64,000 bases of DNA, taken from the NCBI RefSeq assembly GCF_000969835.1, contig NZ_KQ033912.1:3359321-3423320 (forward strand), written 5' to 3'. The notes under the pieces were generated by a model, which ran no database searches, was not told the DNA's origin, and saw only the letters and a list, made by a program, of their open reading frames with translations. Below are positions 26,207 through 34,734 of the stretch, one piece after another. The translations under genes and the position numbers were made by a program. The DNA is from Parabacteroides goldsteinii DSM 19448 = WAL 12034. Lineage in GTDB: Bacteria > Bacteroidota > Bacteroidia > Bacteroidales > Tannerellaceae. Position 1 is the stretch's first letter. Each line of letters begins with the position of its first letter.

Positions 26207-27334
26207 ATGCTTCTGATAAATAATCCATTTGTAACAAGCGGCTATATTGCCCCCGAATATTTCTGTGACCGTGAAAAGGAAACGGAAGAGTTGCTTCGCT
26301 GGCTGTTGAATGAGAATAATGTGGCTGTCATTTCTACCCGCCGTATGGGAAAGACCGGATTGATTCAGCATTGTTTTCAATTGGCAGAGGTGAAAGATCA
26401 TTATTATACTTTTCTTATCGACATCTATGCAACGAAGACGCTTCGCGAGTTTGTTTTTCAATTGGGAAAAGCTATTCTTACTGCTTTAAAGCCTAAGGGA
26501 CGGAAGACGTGGGAATTGTTCATTAATAGTCTGACATCGTTGAAGGCTGGATTCACCTTTGATATGTCCGGTATGCCTCAATGGAATATAGAGTTGGGAG
26601 ATGTCAAATCGCCGGAGACGACGCTGGATGAGATATTTCATTATCTTTCCTTATCAGACAAACCTTGTATTGTTGCAATTGATGAGTTTCAGCAAGTCGC
26701 TCAATATCCGGAAAAAAATACGGAAGCATTGCTCCGTACCTATATTCAGCATTGTCCTAATGCCCGCTTTGTGTTTGCCGGTTCTCAGCGTCATCTGATG
26801 GGAGAGATGTTTATCAGCCCGCCCCGTCCTTTTTATCAGAGTGTGTCGATTCTTCATTTGGCAGCTATTGATAGGCAAAAATATATCGAATTTGCCCGGC
26901 ATCATTTCAGAATGGCTCAAAAGGATATAGATGAGGAGGTTGTAGCTTCTTTGTATGATCGTTTTGAAGGAATTACCTGGTATCTTCAGAAAATATTGAA
27001 TATCCTTTTTGCTGTAACTCCCCCCGGTGAGGTTTGTAATAAAGAGATGATTGAGCAAGCCATACATTTTATCCTGGATTCTTATTCGTTTACCTATTCG
27101 GAATTGCTCTATCAGTTACCGGAAAAGCAAAAAGAATTACTGATTGCAATCTGTAAGGAGGGAAAAGCGACCGCATTGACTTCCGGGAAATTTATCCATA
27201 AATACAGTTTACCATCGAGCAGTTCGGTTCAATCTGCTTTAAAAGGCCTGTTGGAAAAGGATTTTGTAACCAAAGAAGGGGCTTTTTATATGGTTTATGA
27301 CCGTTTCTTCTCTTTGTGGCTGAGACGTATGTAA
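26207..27334 (+). CDS. AAA-type P-loop ATPase (ATPase_2-like)
   Basis: 375-aa soluble ATPase. Walker A is in STRRMGKTGLIQ (near residue 47) and Walker B in PCIVAIDEFQQV; the sensor segment FVFAGSQRHLMGEM follows, and the C-terminus is a winged-helix-like region (KQKELLIAICKEG to LLEKDFVTKEGAFY). It is a clear paralogue of the protein at 54024-55178, sharing NPF-TxG-I-PEYFCDR at the N-terminus and PEKNxEALLRT after Walker B. The family is multi-copy in Bacteroidales; role unknown (STAND/archaeal-ATPase-like regulators or defence have been suggested for relatives). Single gene with own promoter. Confidence 0.82.
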   Translation: MLLINNPFVTSGYIAPEYFCDREKETEELLRWLLNENNVAVISTRRMGKTGLIQHCFQLAEVKDHYYTFLIDIYATKTLREFVFQLGKAILTALKPKGRKTWELFINSLTSLKAGFTFDMSGMPQWNIELGDVKSPETTLDEIFHYLSLSDKPCIVAIDEFQQVAQYPEKNTEALLRTYIQHCPNARFVFAGSQRHLMGEMFISPPRPFYQSVSILHLAAIDRQKYIEFARHHFRMAQKDIDEEVVASLYDRFEGITWYLQKILNILFAVTPPGEVCNKEMIEQAIHFILDSYSFTYSELLYQLPEKQKELLIAICKEGKATALTSGKFIHKYSLPSSSSVQSALKGLLEKDFVTKEGAFYMVYDRFFSLWLRRM

Positions 27335-27400
27335 TATATTGCAGTTACAATCCTTAAAAACTCGTTTAAAACGAGATTTGAGTCTCTCATCGATTTGAAC

Positions 27401-27436
27401 AAAAAAGTCCCGAAGTGCCAAAACACTTCGGGACTT
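27401..27436 (-). terminator. Terminator after CoA-transferase gene
   Basis: A perfect 13-bp stem (27405-27417 with 27424-27436). On the minus strand it ends in a T-run, so it serves the gene at 27459-28955. Confidence 0.92.
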
Positions 27437-27458
27437 CATATGATATAAAAAGTCGCAA

Positions 27459-28955
27459 TTACTTATTATACTTGCTCCAGTCTACATTGTGCATATCGCC
27501 GCTAGCAGCCAGTTCTTCGTGGAATGCGAAGCAACATTTCAGGTTTTGCGGGGTATGGCCTTTTACGCCCATTGCCAGATATTCTCTTAACAGAGGTTTG
27601 TAATCCGGGTGAACGCAATTGTCGATGATACAGTTGGCACGTTCGATCGGAGATTTACCGCGCAGGTCGGCTACACCGTATTCGGTGATGATGATCTTCA
27701 CTGAGTGTTCGCTGTGATCCAGGTGAGATACCATCGGAACGAAAGCGCTGATCTTTCCCTCTTTCGCTGTAGAAGGAGTAGTGAAGATAGACAACATCGC
27801 TGAACGGGTAAAGTCGCCCGAACCACCAATACCGTTCATCATTCTTGTTCCTGATACATGAGTAGAATTGATATTTCCGAAGATGTCAGCTTCCAATGCT
27901 GTGTTGATAGCGATCAGGCCTAAGCGGCGGGCTACTTCCGGATTGTTGGAAATTTCCTGCGGACGAAGAAGGATCTTGTCCTTGAAGAAATCAAGATTTG
28001 CATAGATTTCGCGAATTACTTCATTACTTACAGATAATGAGCAACCGCTGGCAAATTTAACGCGGCCTTCTTTCATCAGACTGATTACCGCATCCTGGAT
28101 AACTTCAGTATATACATTGAACGCAGGAATATTCTTGTTGGCTCCCATACAGCCCAAAACAGCGTTGGCAACATTACCTACACCACTCTGTAACGGAACG
28201 AATTCTTTCGGCAGACGGCCGGCTTCGATTTCACTTACCAGGAAGTCGGCAACATTTTTACCGATTGCCATTGTGACATCGTCCAGCGGAGAGAATTTAC
28301 CACCTTCGTTCGGCTCTTCTGTCTTAACGATACCGACGATCTTAGCCGGATCAACCTTCACATAAGGAGTACCGATACGGTCGGAAGGAGTATAAACAGG
28401 AATTTCACGACGGTAAGGAGGATCAGCCGGTTCATAAATATCATGCATACCGCGTATTTCTTTCGGGTGGCGGCTGTTCAATTCAATGATGATGCGGTCA
28501 GCCATCCGGCAGATAGTCGGAAGGATACCGACACCGCTCGTCGGAACGATTTCACCGTCTTCGGTTACATCAGCAGCTTCAACGATGGCAACGTCGATTT
28601 TTCCCAGGAAGCCGTAACGCAGGTCTTGTGCAAGTTCAGACAGGTGCATATCGAAATATTGTGCCCCGTGAGAATTCAGTAAAGCGCGCAGATCCTTATT
28701 TGACTGGTATGGAGTACGGAATTTGATTGCATTGGCACGAGCCAGTTCACCGTCCAGCTTGTCTCCGGTAGAAGCACCGGTAAACATACCGATCTGGAAA
28801 GGATTGCCTTTTTCATGTTCCTCCATTGCTTTTTTAGCAATGGCTCCCGGAACAACTTTCGGACATCCGGCAGGGGTAAAACCACTGAATCCTACGTTAT
28901 CGTCGTGATGTACGAACGAAGCAGCTTCTTCAGCTGTAATGAATTTTAAAGCCAT
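27459..28955 (-). CDS. Succinate/propionate CoA-transferase (acetyl-CoA hydrolase family)
   Basis: 498-aa class I CoA-transferase of the Ach1/ScpC/Cat1 group. Visible segments: VGFSGFTPAGCPKVVPGA near the N-terminus, GSGVGNVANAVLG-like PLQSGVGNVANAVLG, and FNVYTEVIQDAVI with the Glu expected to carry the CoA thioester. IITEYGVADLRGKSP is a further signature. In Bacteroidales this enzyme would exchange CoA between succinate, acetate and propionate in the succinate-propionate route; exact preference cannot be read. Single gene with its own promoter and terminator. Confidence 0.9.
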   Translation of the reverse strand: MALKFITAEEAASFVHHDDNVGFSGFTPAGCPKVVPGAIAKKAMEEHEKGNPFQIGMFTGASTGDKLDGELARANAIKFRTPYQSNKDLRALLNSHGAQYFDMHLSELAQDLRYGFLGKIDVAIVEAADVTEDGEIVPTSGVGILPTICRMADRIIIELNSRHPKEIRGMHDIYEPADPPYRREIPVYTPSDRIGTPYVKVDPAKIVGIVKTEEPNEGGKFSPLDDVTMAIGKNVADFLVSEIEAGRLPKEFVPLQSGVGNVANAVLGCMGANKNIPAFNVYTEVIQDAVISLMKEGRVKFASGCSLSVSNEVIREIYANLDFFKDKILLRPQEISNNPEVARRLGLIAINTALEADIFGNINSTHVSGTRMMNGIGGSGDFTRSAMLSIFTTPSTAKEGKISAFVPMVSHLDHSEHSVKIIITEYGVADLRGKSPIERANCIIDNCVHPDYKPLLREYLAMGVKGHTPQNLKCCFAFHEELAASGDMHNVDWSKYNK

Positions 28956-29009
28956 GATATTATACTGTTTTTATATTAGATAAATACTTGTTAGTCAGCT
29001 AAACGGCTG

Positions 29010-29017
29010 CAAAGGTA
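29010..29017 (-). promoter_or_regulatory. Promoter -7 element for CoA-transferase
   Basis: Minus strand TACCTTTG, 55 bases before the start codon at 28955. Confidence 0.7.
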
Positions 29018-29034
29018 TTAAAAAAGAATGTAGA

Positions 29035-29460
29035 TCAGTACTTGCGGTTGAGTATTTCTGAATAAATAACAGCTTTTCTTAACTCTTCGGCGTTATTGAA
29101 CTCTATATCTTCCAGCATGGAATGTTCCTCTTCGGCGGGGAAGTTCATAGGTTGGGATGAACTGACTTTTGACTTTTGGATTTCCTGCTCGGTGGATAAA
29201 AATGGTTTTGAGGCAGGTGTCTTTTTTTTCTTTTTATGGATCGGTGCAGTTGGTGCTTCCGGCTTTTGAGGGGTAGTTGCCTCCTCCAGAATTTCCCAAA
29301 AACCTTTTCCCGAAGAGGTATTTTCCTCCGGGTATGAGTCGTGACCGGGCTGTCCGAGGACTTGTGTCGGGCGCTTTTTTTTGTTTTTTGAACTGAATAA
29401 ACCGCTTATTGCTGCAACTATCAGAAAAACAATATAGATCCAATCGCCTACGTTATCCAT
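29035..29460 (-). CDS. Small membrane-anchored hypothetical protein
   Basis: 141 aa with one N-terminal membrane helix (DWIYIVFLIVAAISGLFS), then a basic Lys/Arg stretch and a long low-complexity Pro/Lys/Glu region, ending in LRKAVIYSEILNRKY. Such proteins are common as single genes in Bacteroidales and I do not know a function. The topology (short N-terminus out, charged tail in the cytoplasm) follows the positive-inside rule. Confidence 0.75.
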   Translation of the reverse strand: MDNVGDWIYIVFLIVAAISGLFSSKNKKKRPTQVLGQPGHDSYPEENTSSGKGFWEILEEATTPQKPEAPTAPIHKKKKKTPASKPFLSTEQEIQKSKVSSSQPMNFPAEEEHSMLEDIEFNNAEELRKAVIYSEILNRKY

Positions 29461-29482
29461 AACTTTGATTATTTTTGCACTC

Positions 29483-29490
29483 CAAATGTA
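29483..29490 (-). promoter_or_regulatory. Promoter -7 element for the small membrane protein
   Basis: Minus strand TACATTTG, 23 bases before the start codon at 29460. A second minus-strand match (TATATTTG) lies at 29629-29622, and a 9-bp stem hairpin (29544-29552 with 29565-29573) lies between them. Confidence 0.6.
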
Positions 29491-29711
29491 CGAAGAATTA
29501 TTGAATAGTGAAAGAGGTAAGAATTATAAAGGGTATAAAAGTAAATAAGGGTAACTTCACAGCCACCCTTATTCGATTTAACCAAAACCTTAACTATGAA
29601 AAAATTTACGTTTTTCGTATGCAAATATAGTGCTCGGAATTGAACTGTGCAAACCTTTGGAGGTTTATTTTTATAGAATACAAGATTTTAAATTTTATTA
29701 ACGAGAACGAA

Positions 29712-31082
29712 ATGACGAATCAGGAAAATGGCGTAGACTTAAAATCTACAGCCGCAAATGAGGAAAAAAAGTTGTTCATCGAGACCTACGGGTGCCAGAT
29801 GAATGTAGCGGACAGTGAGGTGGTCGCCTCCATTATGAAAATGGACGGATACACCCTGACTGACAAGATTGAAGATGCTGATGCTGTCTTCGTAAATACC
29901 TGTTCTGTGCGTGATAATGCGGAACAGAAGGTTTACGGGCGATTACAGTATTTCCAGTCGCTGAAACGCAAAAAGAAATCGCTGATCGTCGGCGTACTGG
30001 GATGTATGGCCGAACGGGTGAAAGAAGAGTTGATCAATGTGCATCATGCAGACCTCGTGGTCGGGCCGGATTCTTATATGGATCTGCCGAATCTGGTCGG
30101 GGCTGTCGAGCATGGGGAAAAGGCGATCAATGTGGAACTATCCACACAGGAGACCTACAAAGATGTGATGCCGCTGAAGCTGGGTGGCGTGCATATCTCT
30201 GGTTTTGTGTCGATCATGCGCGGATGTAATAATTTCTGTACCTATTGCATCGTGCCCTATACCCGTGGCCGGGAACGTAGCCGGGATGTGGAAAGTATCC
30301 TGAATGAGATCCGGGATATGCGCGATAAAGGTTTTAAAGAAGCCACCCTGCTGGGGCAGAATGTCAACTCATATGCTTTTGAAAAAGATGGTGAAACTGT
30401 AACATTCCCGATGTTACTAGAGCGGGTTGCGCTGGAAGCTCCGAATATGCGTATCCGTTTTGTGACCTCCCATCCGAAAGATATGAGCGACGATACGCTT
30501 CGTGTGATTGCCGCCCATAATAATATATGTAAGTATATCCATCTTCCTGCCCAATCCGGCAGTTCGAAGATTCTGAAAGTGATGAACCGTAAATATACCC
30601 GTGAATGGTATCTGGACCGTATTGCTGCTATCCGTCGCATCGTGCCGGAAGCATCTATTGCTACCGATCTGTTCTGTGGTTTCCATTCGGAGACGGAAGA
30701 AGACTATCAGGAAACACTTTCGCTGATGCGTGAAGTGAGGTATGATGCCGCTTTCCTGTTCAAATATTCGGAACGTCCCGGAACCTATGCCGCCAAACAT
30801 CTCCCGGATACCGTTTCGGAAGAAGAGAAAGTACGCCGTTTACAGGGGATGATCGATTTGCAGAATCAGTTATCCGAGGAAAGCAACCTGCGTGATATCG
30901 GTAAAGAGTTTGAAGTGCTGATCGAAGGATTTTCCAAGCGTTCGCGTGAACAGTTATTTGGCCGTACCAGCCAGAACAAGGTGGTTATTTTTGATAAGAA
31001 GAATTATAAAGTCGGTCAGTTTGTGAAAGTACGGATCAATCGTGCGTCTTCAGCAACGTTATTTGGTGAAACGATAGACTGA
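29712..31082 (+). CDS. miaB: tRNA-2-methylthio-N6-dimethylallyladenosine synthase MiaB
   Basis: 456-aa radical SAM methylthiotransferase. The N-terminal cluster cysteines are in YGCQMN, NTCSVRDN and LGCMAER; the radical SAM motif is CNNFCTYC in a RGCNNFCTYCIVPYTRGRE context; a TRAM-like domain ends the protein (VGQFVKVRINRASSATLFGE). The start at 29712 is preferred; an in-frame ATG at 29640 would add 24 residues of untypical sequence. It modifies A37 of tRNAs reading U-starting codons. Single gene, strong terminator after it. Confidence 0.95.
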   Translation: MTNQENGVDLKSTAANEEKKLFIETYGCQMNVADSEVVASIMKMDGYTLTDKIEDADAVFVNTCSVRDNAEQKVYGRLQYFQSLKRKKKSLIVGVLGCMAERVKEELINVHHADLVVGPDSYMDLPNLVGAVEHGEKAINVELSTQETYKDVMPLKLGGVHISGFVSIMRGCNNFCTYCIVPYTRGRERSRDVESILNEIRDMRDKGFKEATLLGQNVNSYAFEKDGETVTFPMLLERVALEAPNMRIRFVTSHPKDMSDDTLRVIAAHNNICKYIHLPAQSGSSKILKVMNRKYTREWYLDRIAAIRRIVPEASIATDLFCGFHSETEEDYQETLSLMREVRYDAAFLFKYSERPGTYAAKHLPDTVSEEEKVRRLQGMIDLQNQLSEESNLRDIGKEFEVLIEGFSKRSREQLFGRTSQNKVVIFDKKNYKVGQFVKVRINRASSATLFGETID

Positions 31083-31104
31083 TTGAATTATATAGTGAGT
31101 AGAT

Positions 31105-31156
31105 AAAAAGGTACTGCTTTATGTCAGATTCTGATAAAAGCAGTACCTTTTTTGTA
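31105..31156 (+). terminator. Terminator after miaB
   Basis: A 16-bp perfect stem (31105-31120 with 31137-31152) with an inner TCAG/CTGA helix, followed by TT. It would also block any transcript coming from the invertible segment in its present orientation from reaching miaB antisense. Confidence 0.92.
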
Positions 31157-31325
31157 TATATTCAGGCGACATGTTCATGGAAACTCATCTGGAAGTGAAA
31201 AAATGTTTAGATCTCTATTTGTATGTTATTACTCTGATTTACAGGGTAGAATAAGTCTTGAATTCTTAAAAGAGACAATCTGTCTAGTCTGAATGATATT
31301 CAAAGGTAGAAGAAAAAATTAACAT

Positions 31326-31713
31326 AGTTCTCGTAGGACTACGTTCTTAGTGAATGCAAATTTATACATATATTTATTTATATGAATTAAATAATATAGG
31401 AAAAATATAGTAAAACTGTCGTATAACATATATTCTTTTTTATAAACTATATTATTGTGTGAGCCTTACTTTAAACGACTTTGTTGATTCGCTGTTTGTT
31501 TGATATATAGTTCTAGTTCAAGTTTCTGCATATTCATCATCCTAGTCCTATCTATTATAATTAAAACTTATTGAATAAAATATGCTAAATTGATTGATTA
31601 GAGATTATTTCCTTTATCTTAAATCAAAAACCATAAAATCCTATTTCATAACGCATTATATACAATTGACACATTAAATCTCCCTGACAATTTACATAAG
31701 TCCTACGAGAACT
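31326..31713. promoter_or_regulatory. Candidate invertible promoter segment upstream of susC
   Basis: AGTTCTCGTAGGACT (31326-31340) is the exact reverse complement of 31699-31713, enclosing 358 AT-rich bases. Each arm is itself an imperfect dyad (AGTTCT-cgt-AGGACT), as in tyrosine-recombinase sites. The right arm ends 40 bases before the susC ATG. Within the segment the only TAnnTTTG element lies by the left arm and faces away from susC. This is the arrangement known for phase-variable SusCD promoters in Bacteroidales. No recombinase gene is in the window. Nothing coding was recognised in 31157-31753. Confidence 0.75.
31357..31364 (-). promoter_or_regulatory. Outward -7 element inside the invertible segment
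   Basis: Minus strand TAAATTTG matches TAnnTTTG and lies 16 bases inside the left repeat. Inversion would place it on the plus strand about 72 bases before the susC ATG. No clear -33 element is seen. Confidence 0.55.
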
Positions 31714-31753
31714 TAGTATTATAGACTTAATACTACAATCTAAATGTAAAATT

Positions 31754-34711
31754 ATGAGAAGAAGAATGATGTTATTGCTTACCTGTTGTATAATGGGTGT
31801 AGGTTTGGTGATGGCTCAGTCGTCTAAGGTAACCGGTAAAGTTCTTTCCGACGAGGATGGAGAAGCGATTATTGGAGCGACTGTGATGGTGAAAGGGACA
31901 ACTATCGGTACTGTAACTGATGCTGATGGTTTTTTCAATTTGAGTAATGTCCCGAATTCGGCTAAGGTTCTGGAAATCTCGTTCGTCGGAATGGAAACGA
32001 TGACCGTTAAAATCGCTCCGAATCTGACAATCCGGATGAAAAACTCTTCAGAGATGCTGGATGAAGTGCTGGTTACAGGAACCTATGGTTCGGCAAAGAA
32101 ATTAGGTTCAATGGTCGGCTCTGTTGCAGCTGTTAAATCAGAAAAGATTTCTAACCGTCCGAGTGCGAACTTTGCTGACGCTTTGCAAGGACAGGTTGCC
32201 GGTTTACAGGTATATACCTCTTCCGGCGAACCGAGCGAAAATGTTTCAATGCGTTTGCGTGGTGTCGGTTCTATCAATTCTTCTACGGAGCCTTTATTCG
32301 TTTTGGACGGTTCCCCGATTTCCAGCGGTGTTTTTACTGCTTTGAACCCGAGTGATATCGAAAATGTCACTGTTTTGAAGGATGCATCGTCAACATCCAT
32401 TTACGGGTCACGTGCGGCAAACGGTGTCGTGATAATTACAACAAAGCGTGGTAAAGGTTCAAAACCTACCGTTAGTGTTAAAGGACAGTATGGCTTTTCA
32501 CAGCCGGCATTGCCTACTACGGAAATGATGAATACGACACAGTATTATAATTTATGGAAAACAATTAAACCCGGAGCAAATCTTTCTACGGTTGAAAAAT
32601 ACATGAATATGGGGATTTCTACCGATTGGGCTGATTATTTCCTGAATGATAATGCCCCGACATGGCAATTGGATGCAAGTATCACAGGGGTAGCAAATAA
32701 TACAAATTATTTTATTTCGGCCAGTCATTATGATGCAGATGGTGTGGAACCGGCTTCCGGTATGCGTCGTGAAACTTTGCGTAGTAATATCGACTCAAAA
32801 GTGTTCAGCTGGCTGCGGGTAGGGCTGAATTTAGGTTTGTCTTATGAAGATTTTGAAACAAACGGATTTGCCAGTACCGGTAATAGCTGGTATAATGTGG
32901 GTACTTTGAGCCGTTGGGCTGTCCCTTATGAAACTCCTTATGAAATTATTGAAAATGCCGACGGCAGCATTTCTTATGGTAAACGAAAAGATTTACTGGA
33001 TGTGCTGGGACTTTGGAATCCCTATTATTTATTGGAAAATCAACCGACCGAAAAGAATAAAATTCGTCTTTATGGAAATATGTTCGAAGAACTGACTCCG
33101 GTTAAGGGCTTGACAATTCGTGCCGCTCAAGCTATGGATGCGTTTGATTACAGGTATCGCTATAAAAGTTTGCCGGCCAGATATAATAATTATTCGGGTA
33201 GCGCTGCCGAAACTTTCCAGCGGTATTCTTCTTTTACGTTGACTAATACGGCTGAATATAAGTTCGATATCAATAAGTTGCATAATATTACAGCTTTGGT
33301 CGGACAGGAATCGATCATATACGATGGCAGTTCTTTCGGAACCAGTGTAGACGGTATAACGGATTCTCGTTTGTCGATGGTAAGTCATGGTACCACTTAC
33401 AAAGCGCCGAGTGCCAGTCTGAAAAAGAAAACGATGAACTCTTTCTTTGCACGCGCAGAATATAATTTCAATGAAAAATATTATCTGGATGCCTCTTACC
33501 GTACGGATGGTTCTTCTTTATTTGGAGTAAACAAACGTTGGGCTTCCTTCTTTTCTGTAGGGGCTATGTGGAATATGAAGGAAGAACAGTTCCTGGCGGA
33601 TGTAGAATGGCTGGACGAATTGCGAGTGAAAGCCAGTTATGGTACAACCGGTAACTCTGCATTTGATGGTGACCCGTATTACCCGTCTTTAGGATTGATC
33701 GGTACAGGTCTTTACAACGGAAACCAGAGTTTCGGAGTTTCTTCCGTGCAAAATGACGATCTGACCTGGGAAAAACAAAAAACACTGAATATCGGTTTCA
33801 ATTCGCGTTTCTTTAATCGCCTGAGCGTCGACTTTGACTTCTATAATAAGGTGACGACGGATATGTTGATGACGATCCCGTTCTCTTATACAACCGGACA
33901 TGGCTCAGGATGGGGAAATATTGGCAGTATGTTCAACCGTGGTATCGAACTTACCGCATCTTATGATATAATCTCCAATAAGGATCTCTTCTGGAGTGTT
34001 TCGGCCAATATAAACTATAACAAGAACCAGATTACAGAATTGTTTGGCGGACGTGATGAATATGTTGTAGCCAATACCGGTGTTAAATATGAAGTGGGCA
34101 AAACGTATGGCGATTTCTATTATGTGAGATGGAAAGGCGTTGATCCGCAGGACGGACAGCAAATATGGCTGGACAAAGACGGGAATGAAACAAAAACCTA
34201 CTCCGAGGATAATGCCGTGTTTACCGGTAAAAATCAGTTTGCTCCTTGGGTAGGTGGTTTCAATACTCAGTTTTCCTGGAAGGGCTTCACGCTGAATGCG
34301 GACTTTTCTTTCATGCTGGGTAAATATATGATCGACAATAACCGGTACTTCGTTGAAAATCCGAATTTCGTCGGACAGTTAAACCAGGCTGTCGTAATGG
34401 AAAATATGTGGACAACACCAGGGCAGATAACGGATATTCCGGCTGCGAATTCTGCCATTCAATTTGATACTCATCTGATTGAGAATGCGTCGTTTATGCG
34501 TTTGAAGAATTTAACGATCGGTTATAACTTGCCGGATAATTTGTTGAGAAAAACAGGTTTTATCCGTGGTGTCAGGGTATTTGCTGTAGGTCGTAACTTA
34601 TTGACTGTTACAAAATATCAGGGAGCAGACCCGGAAGTGGATTCTAACTTGCAGTTGGGTAAATATCCGAATACCCGCCAGTTCTCATTTGGTGCTGAAT
34701 TTACGTTCTAA
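31754..34711 (+). CDS. SusC/RagA-family TonB-linked outer-membrane transporter
   Basis: 985-aa transporter. Signal peptide to about residue 21 (GLVMAQ), then a carboxypeptidase-like N domain (VTGKVLSDEDGEAIIGATV), the TonB-box region (LDEVLVTG), plug domain (ALQGQVAGLQVYTSSGEPS, LFVLDGSPI, ILKDASSTSIYGSRAANGVV-like VLKDASSTSIYG), and a long barrel ending TRQFSFGAEFTF with terminal Phe. It imports an oligosaccharide or glycopeptide together with the SusD lipoprotein. No anti-sigma factor, hybrid sensor or glycosidase is attached, so substrate is unknown. Expression is probably controlled by the invertible segment upstream. Confidence 0.95.
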   Translation: MRRRMMLLLTCCIMGVGLVMAQSSKVTGKVLSDEDGEAIIGATVMVKGTTIGTVTDADGFFNLSNVPNSAKVLEISFVGMETMTVKIAPNLTIRMKNSSEMLDEVLVTGTYGSAKKLGSMVGSVAAVKSEKISNRPSANFADALQGQVAGLQVYTSSGEPSENVSMRLRGVGSINSSTEPLFVLDGSPISSGVFTALNPSDIENVTVLKDASSTSIYGSRAANGVVIITTKRGKGSKPTVSVKGQYGFSQPALPTTEMMNTTQYYNLWKTIKPGANLSTVEKYMNMGISTDWADYFLNDNAPTWQLDASITGVANNTNYFISASHYDADGVEPASGMRRETLRSNIDSKVFSWLRVGLNLGLSYEDFETNGFASTGNSWYNVGTLSRWAVPYETPYEIIENADGSISYGKRKDLLDVLGLWNPYYLLENQPTEKNKIRLYGNMFEELTPVKGLTIRAAQAMDAFDYRYRYKSLPARYNNYSGSAAETFQRYSSFTLTNTAEYKFDINKLHNITALVGQESIIYDGSSFGTSVDGITDSRLSMVSHGTTYKAPSASLKKKTMNSFFARAEYNFNEKYYLDASYRTDGSSLFGVNKRWASFFSVGAMWNMKEEQFLADVEWLDELRVKASYGTTGNSAFDGDPYYPSLGLIGTGLYNGNQSFGVSSVQNDDLTWEKQKTLNIGFNSRFFNRLSVDFDFYNKVTTDMLMTIPFSYTTGHGSGWGNIGSMFNRGIELTASYDIISNKDLFWSVSANINYNKNQITELFGGRDEYVVANTGVKYEVGKTYGDFYYVRWKGVDPQDGQQIWLDKDGNETKTYSEDNAVFTGKNQFAPWVGGFNTQFSWKGFTLNADFSFMLGKYMIDNNRYFVENPNFVGQLNQAVVMENMWTTPGQITDIPAANSAIQFDTHLIENASFMRLKNLTIGYNLPDNLLRKTGFIRGVRVFAVGRNLLTVTKYQGADPEVDSNLQLGKYPNTRQFSFGAEFTF

Positions 34712-34734
34712 TAATTTGTAAAAAGAAGAAAATC

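Noticed and set aside
29596..29640. Short plus-strand peptide frame before miaB
   Set aside because: About 14 codons, no ribosome-binding site, and overlaps a minus-strand promoter-like element.
31157..31753. Small gene inside the invertible segment
   Set aside because: Frames are short, AT-driven and lack ribosome-binding sites; regulatory function explains the segment better.
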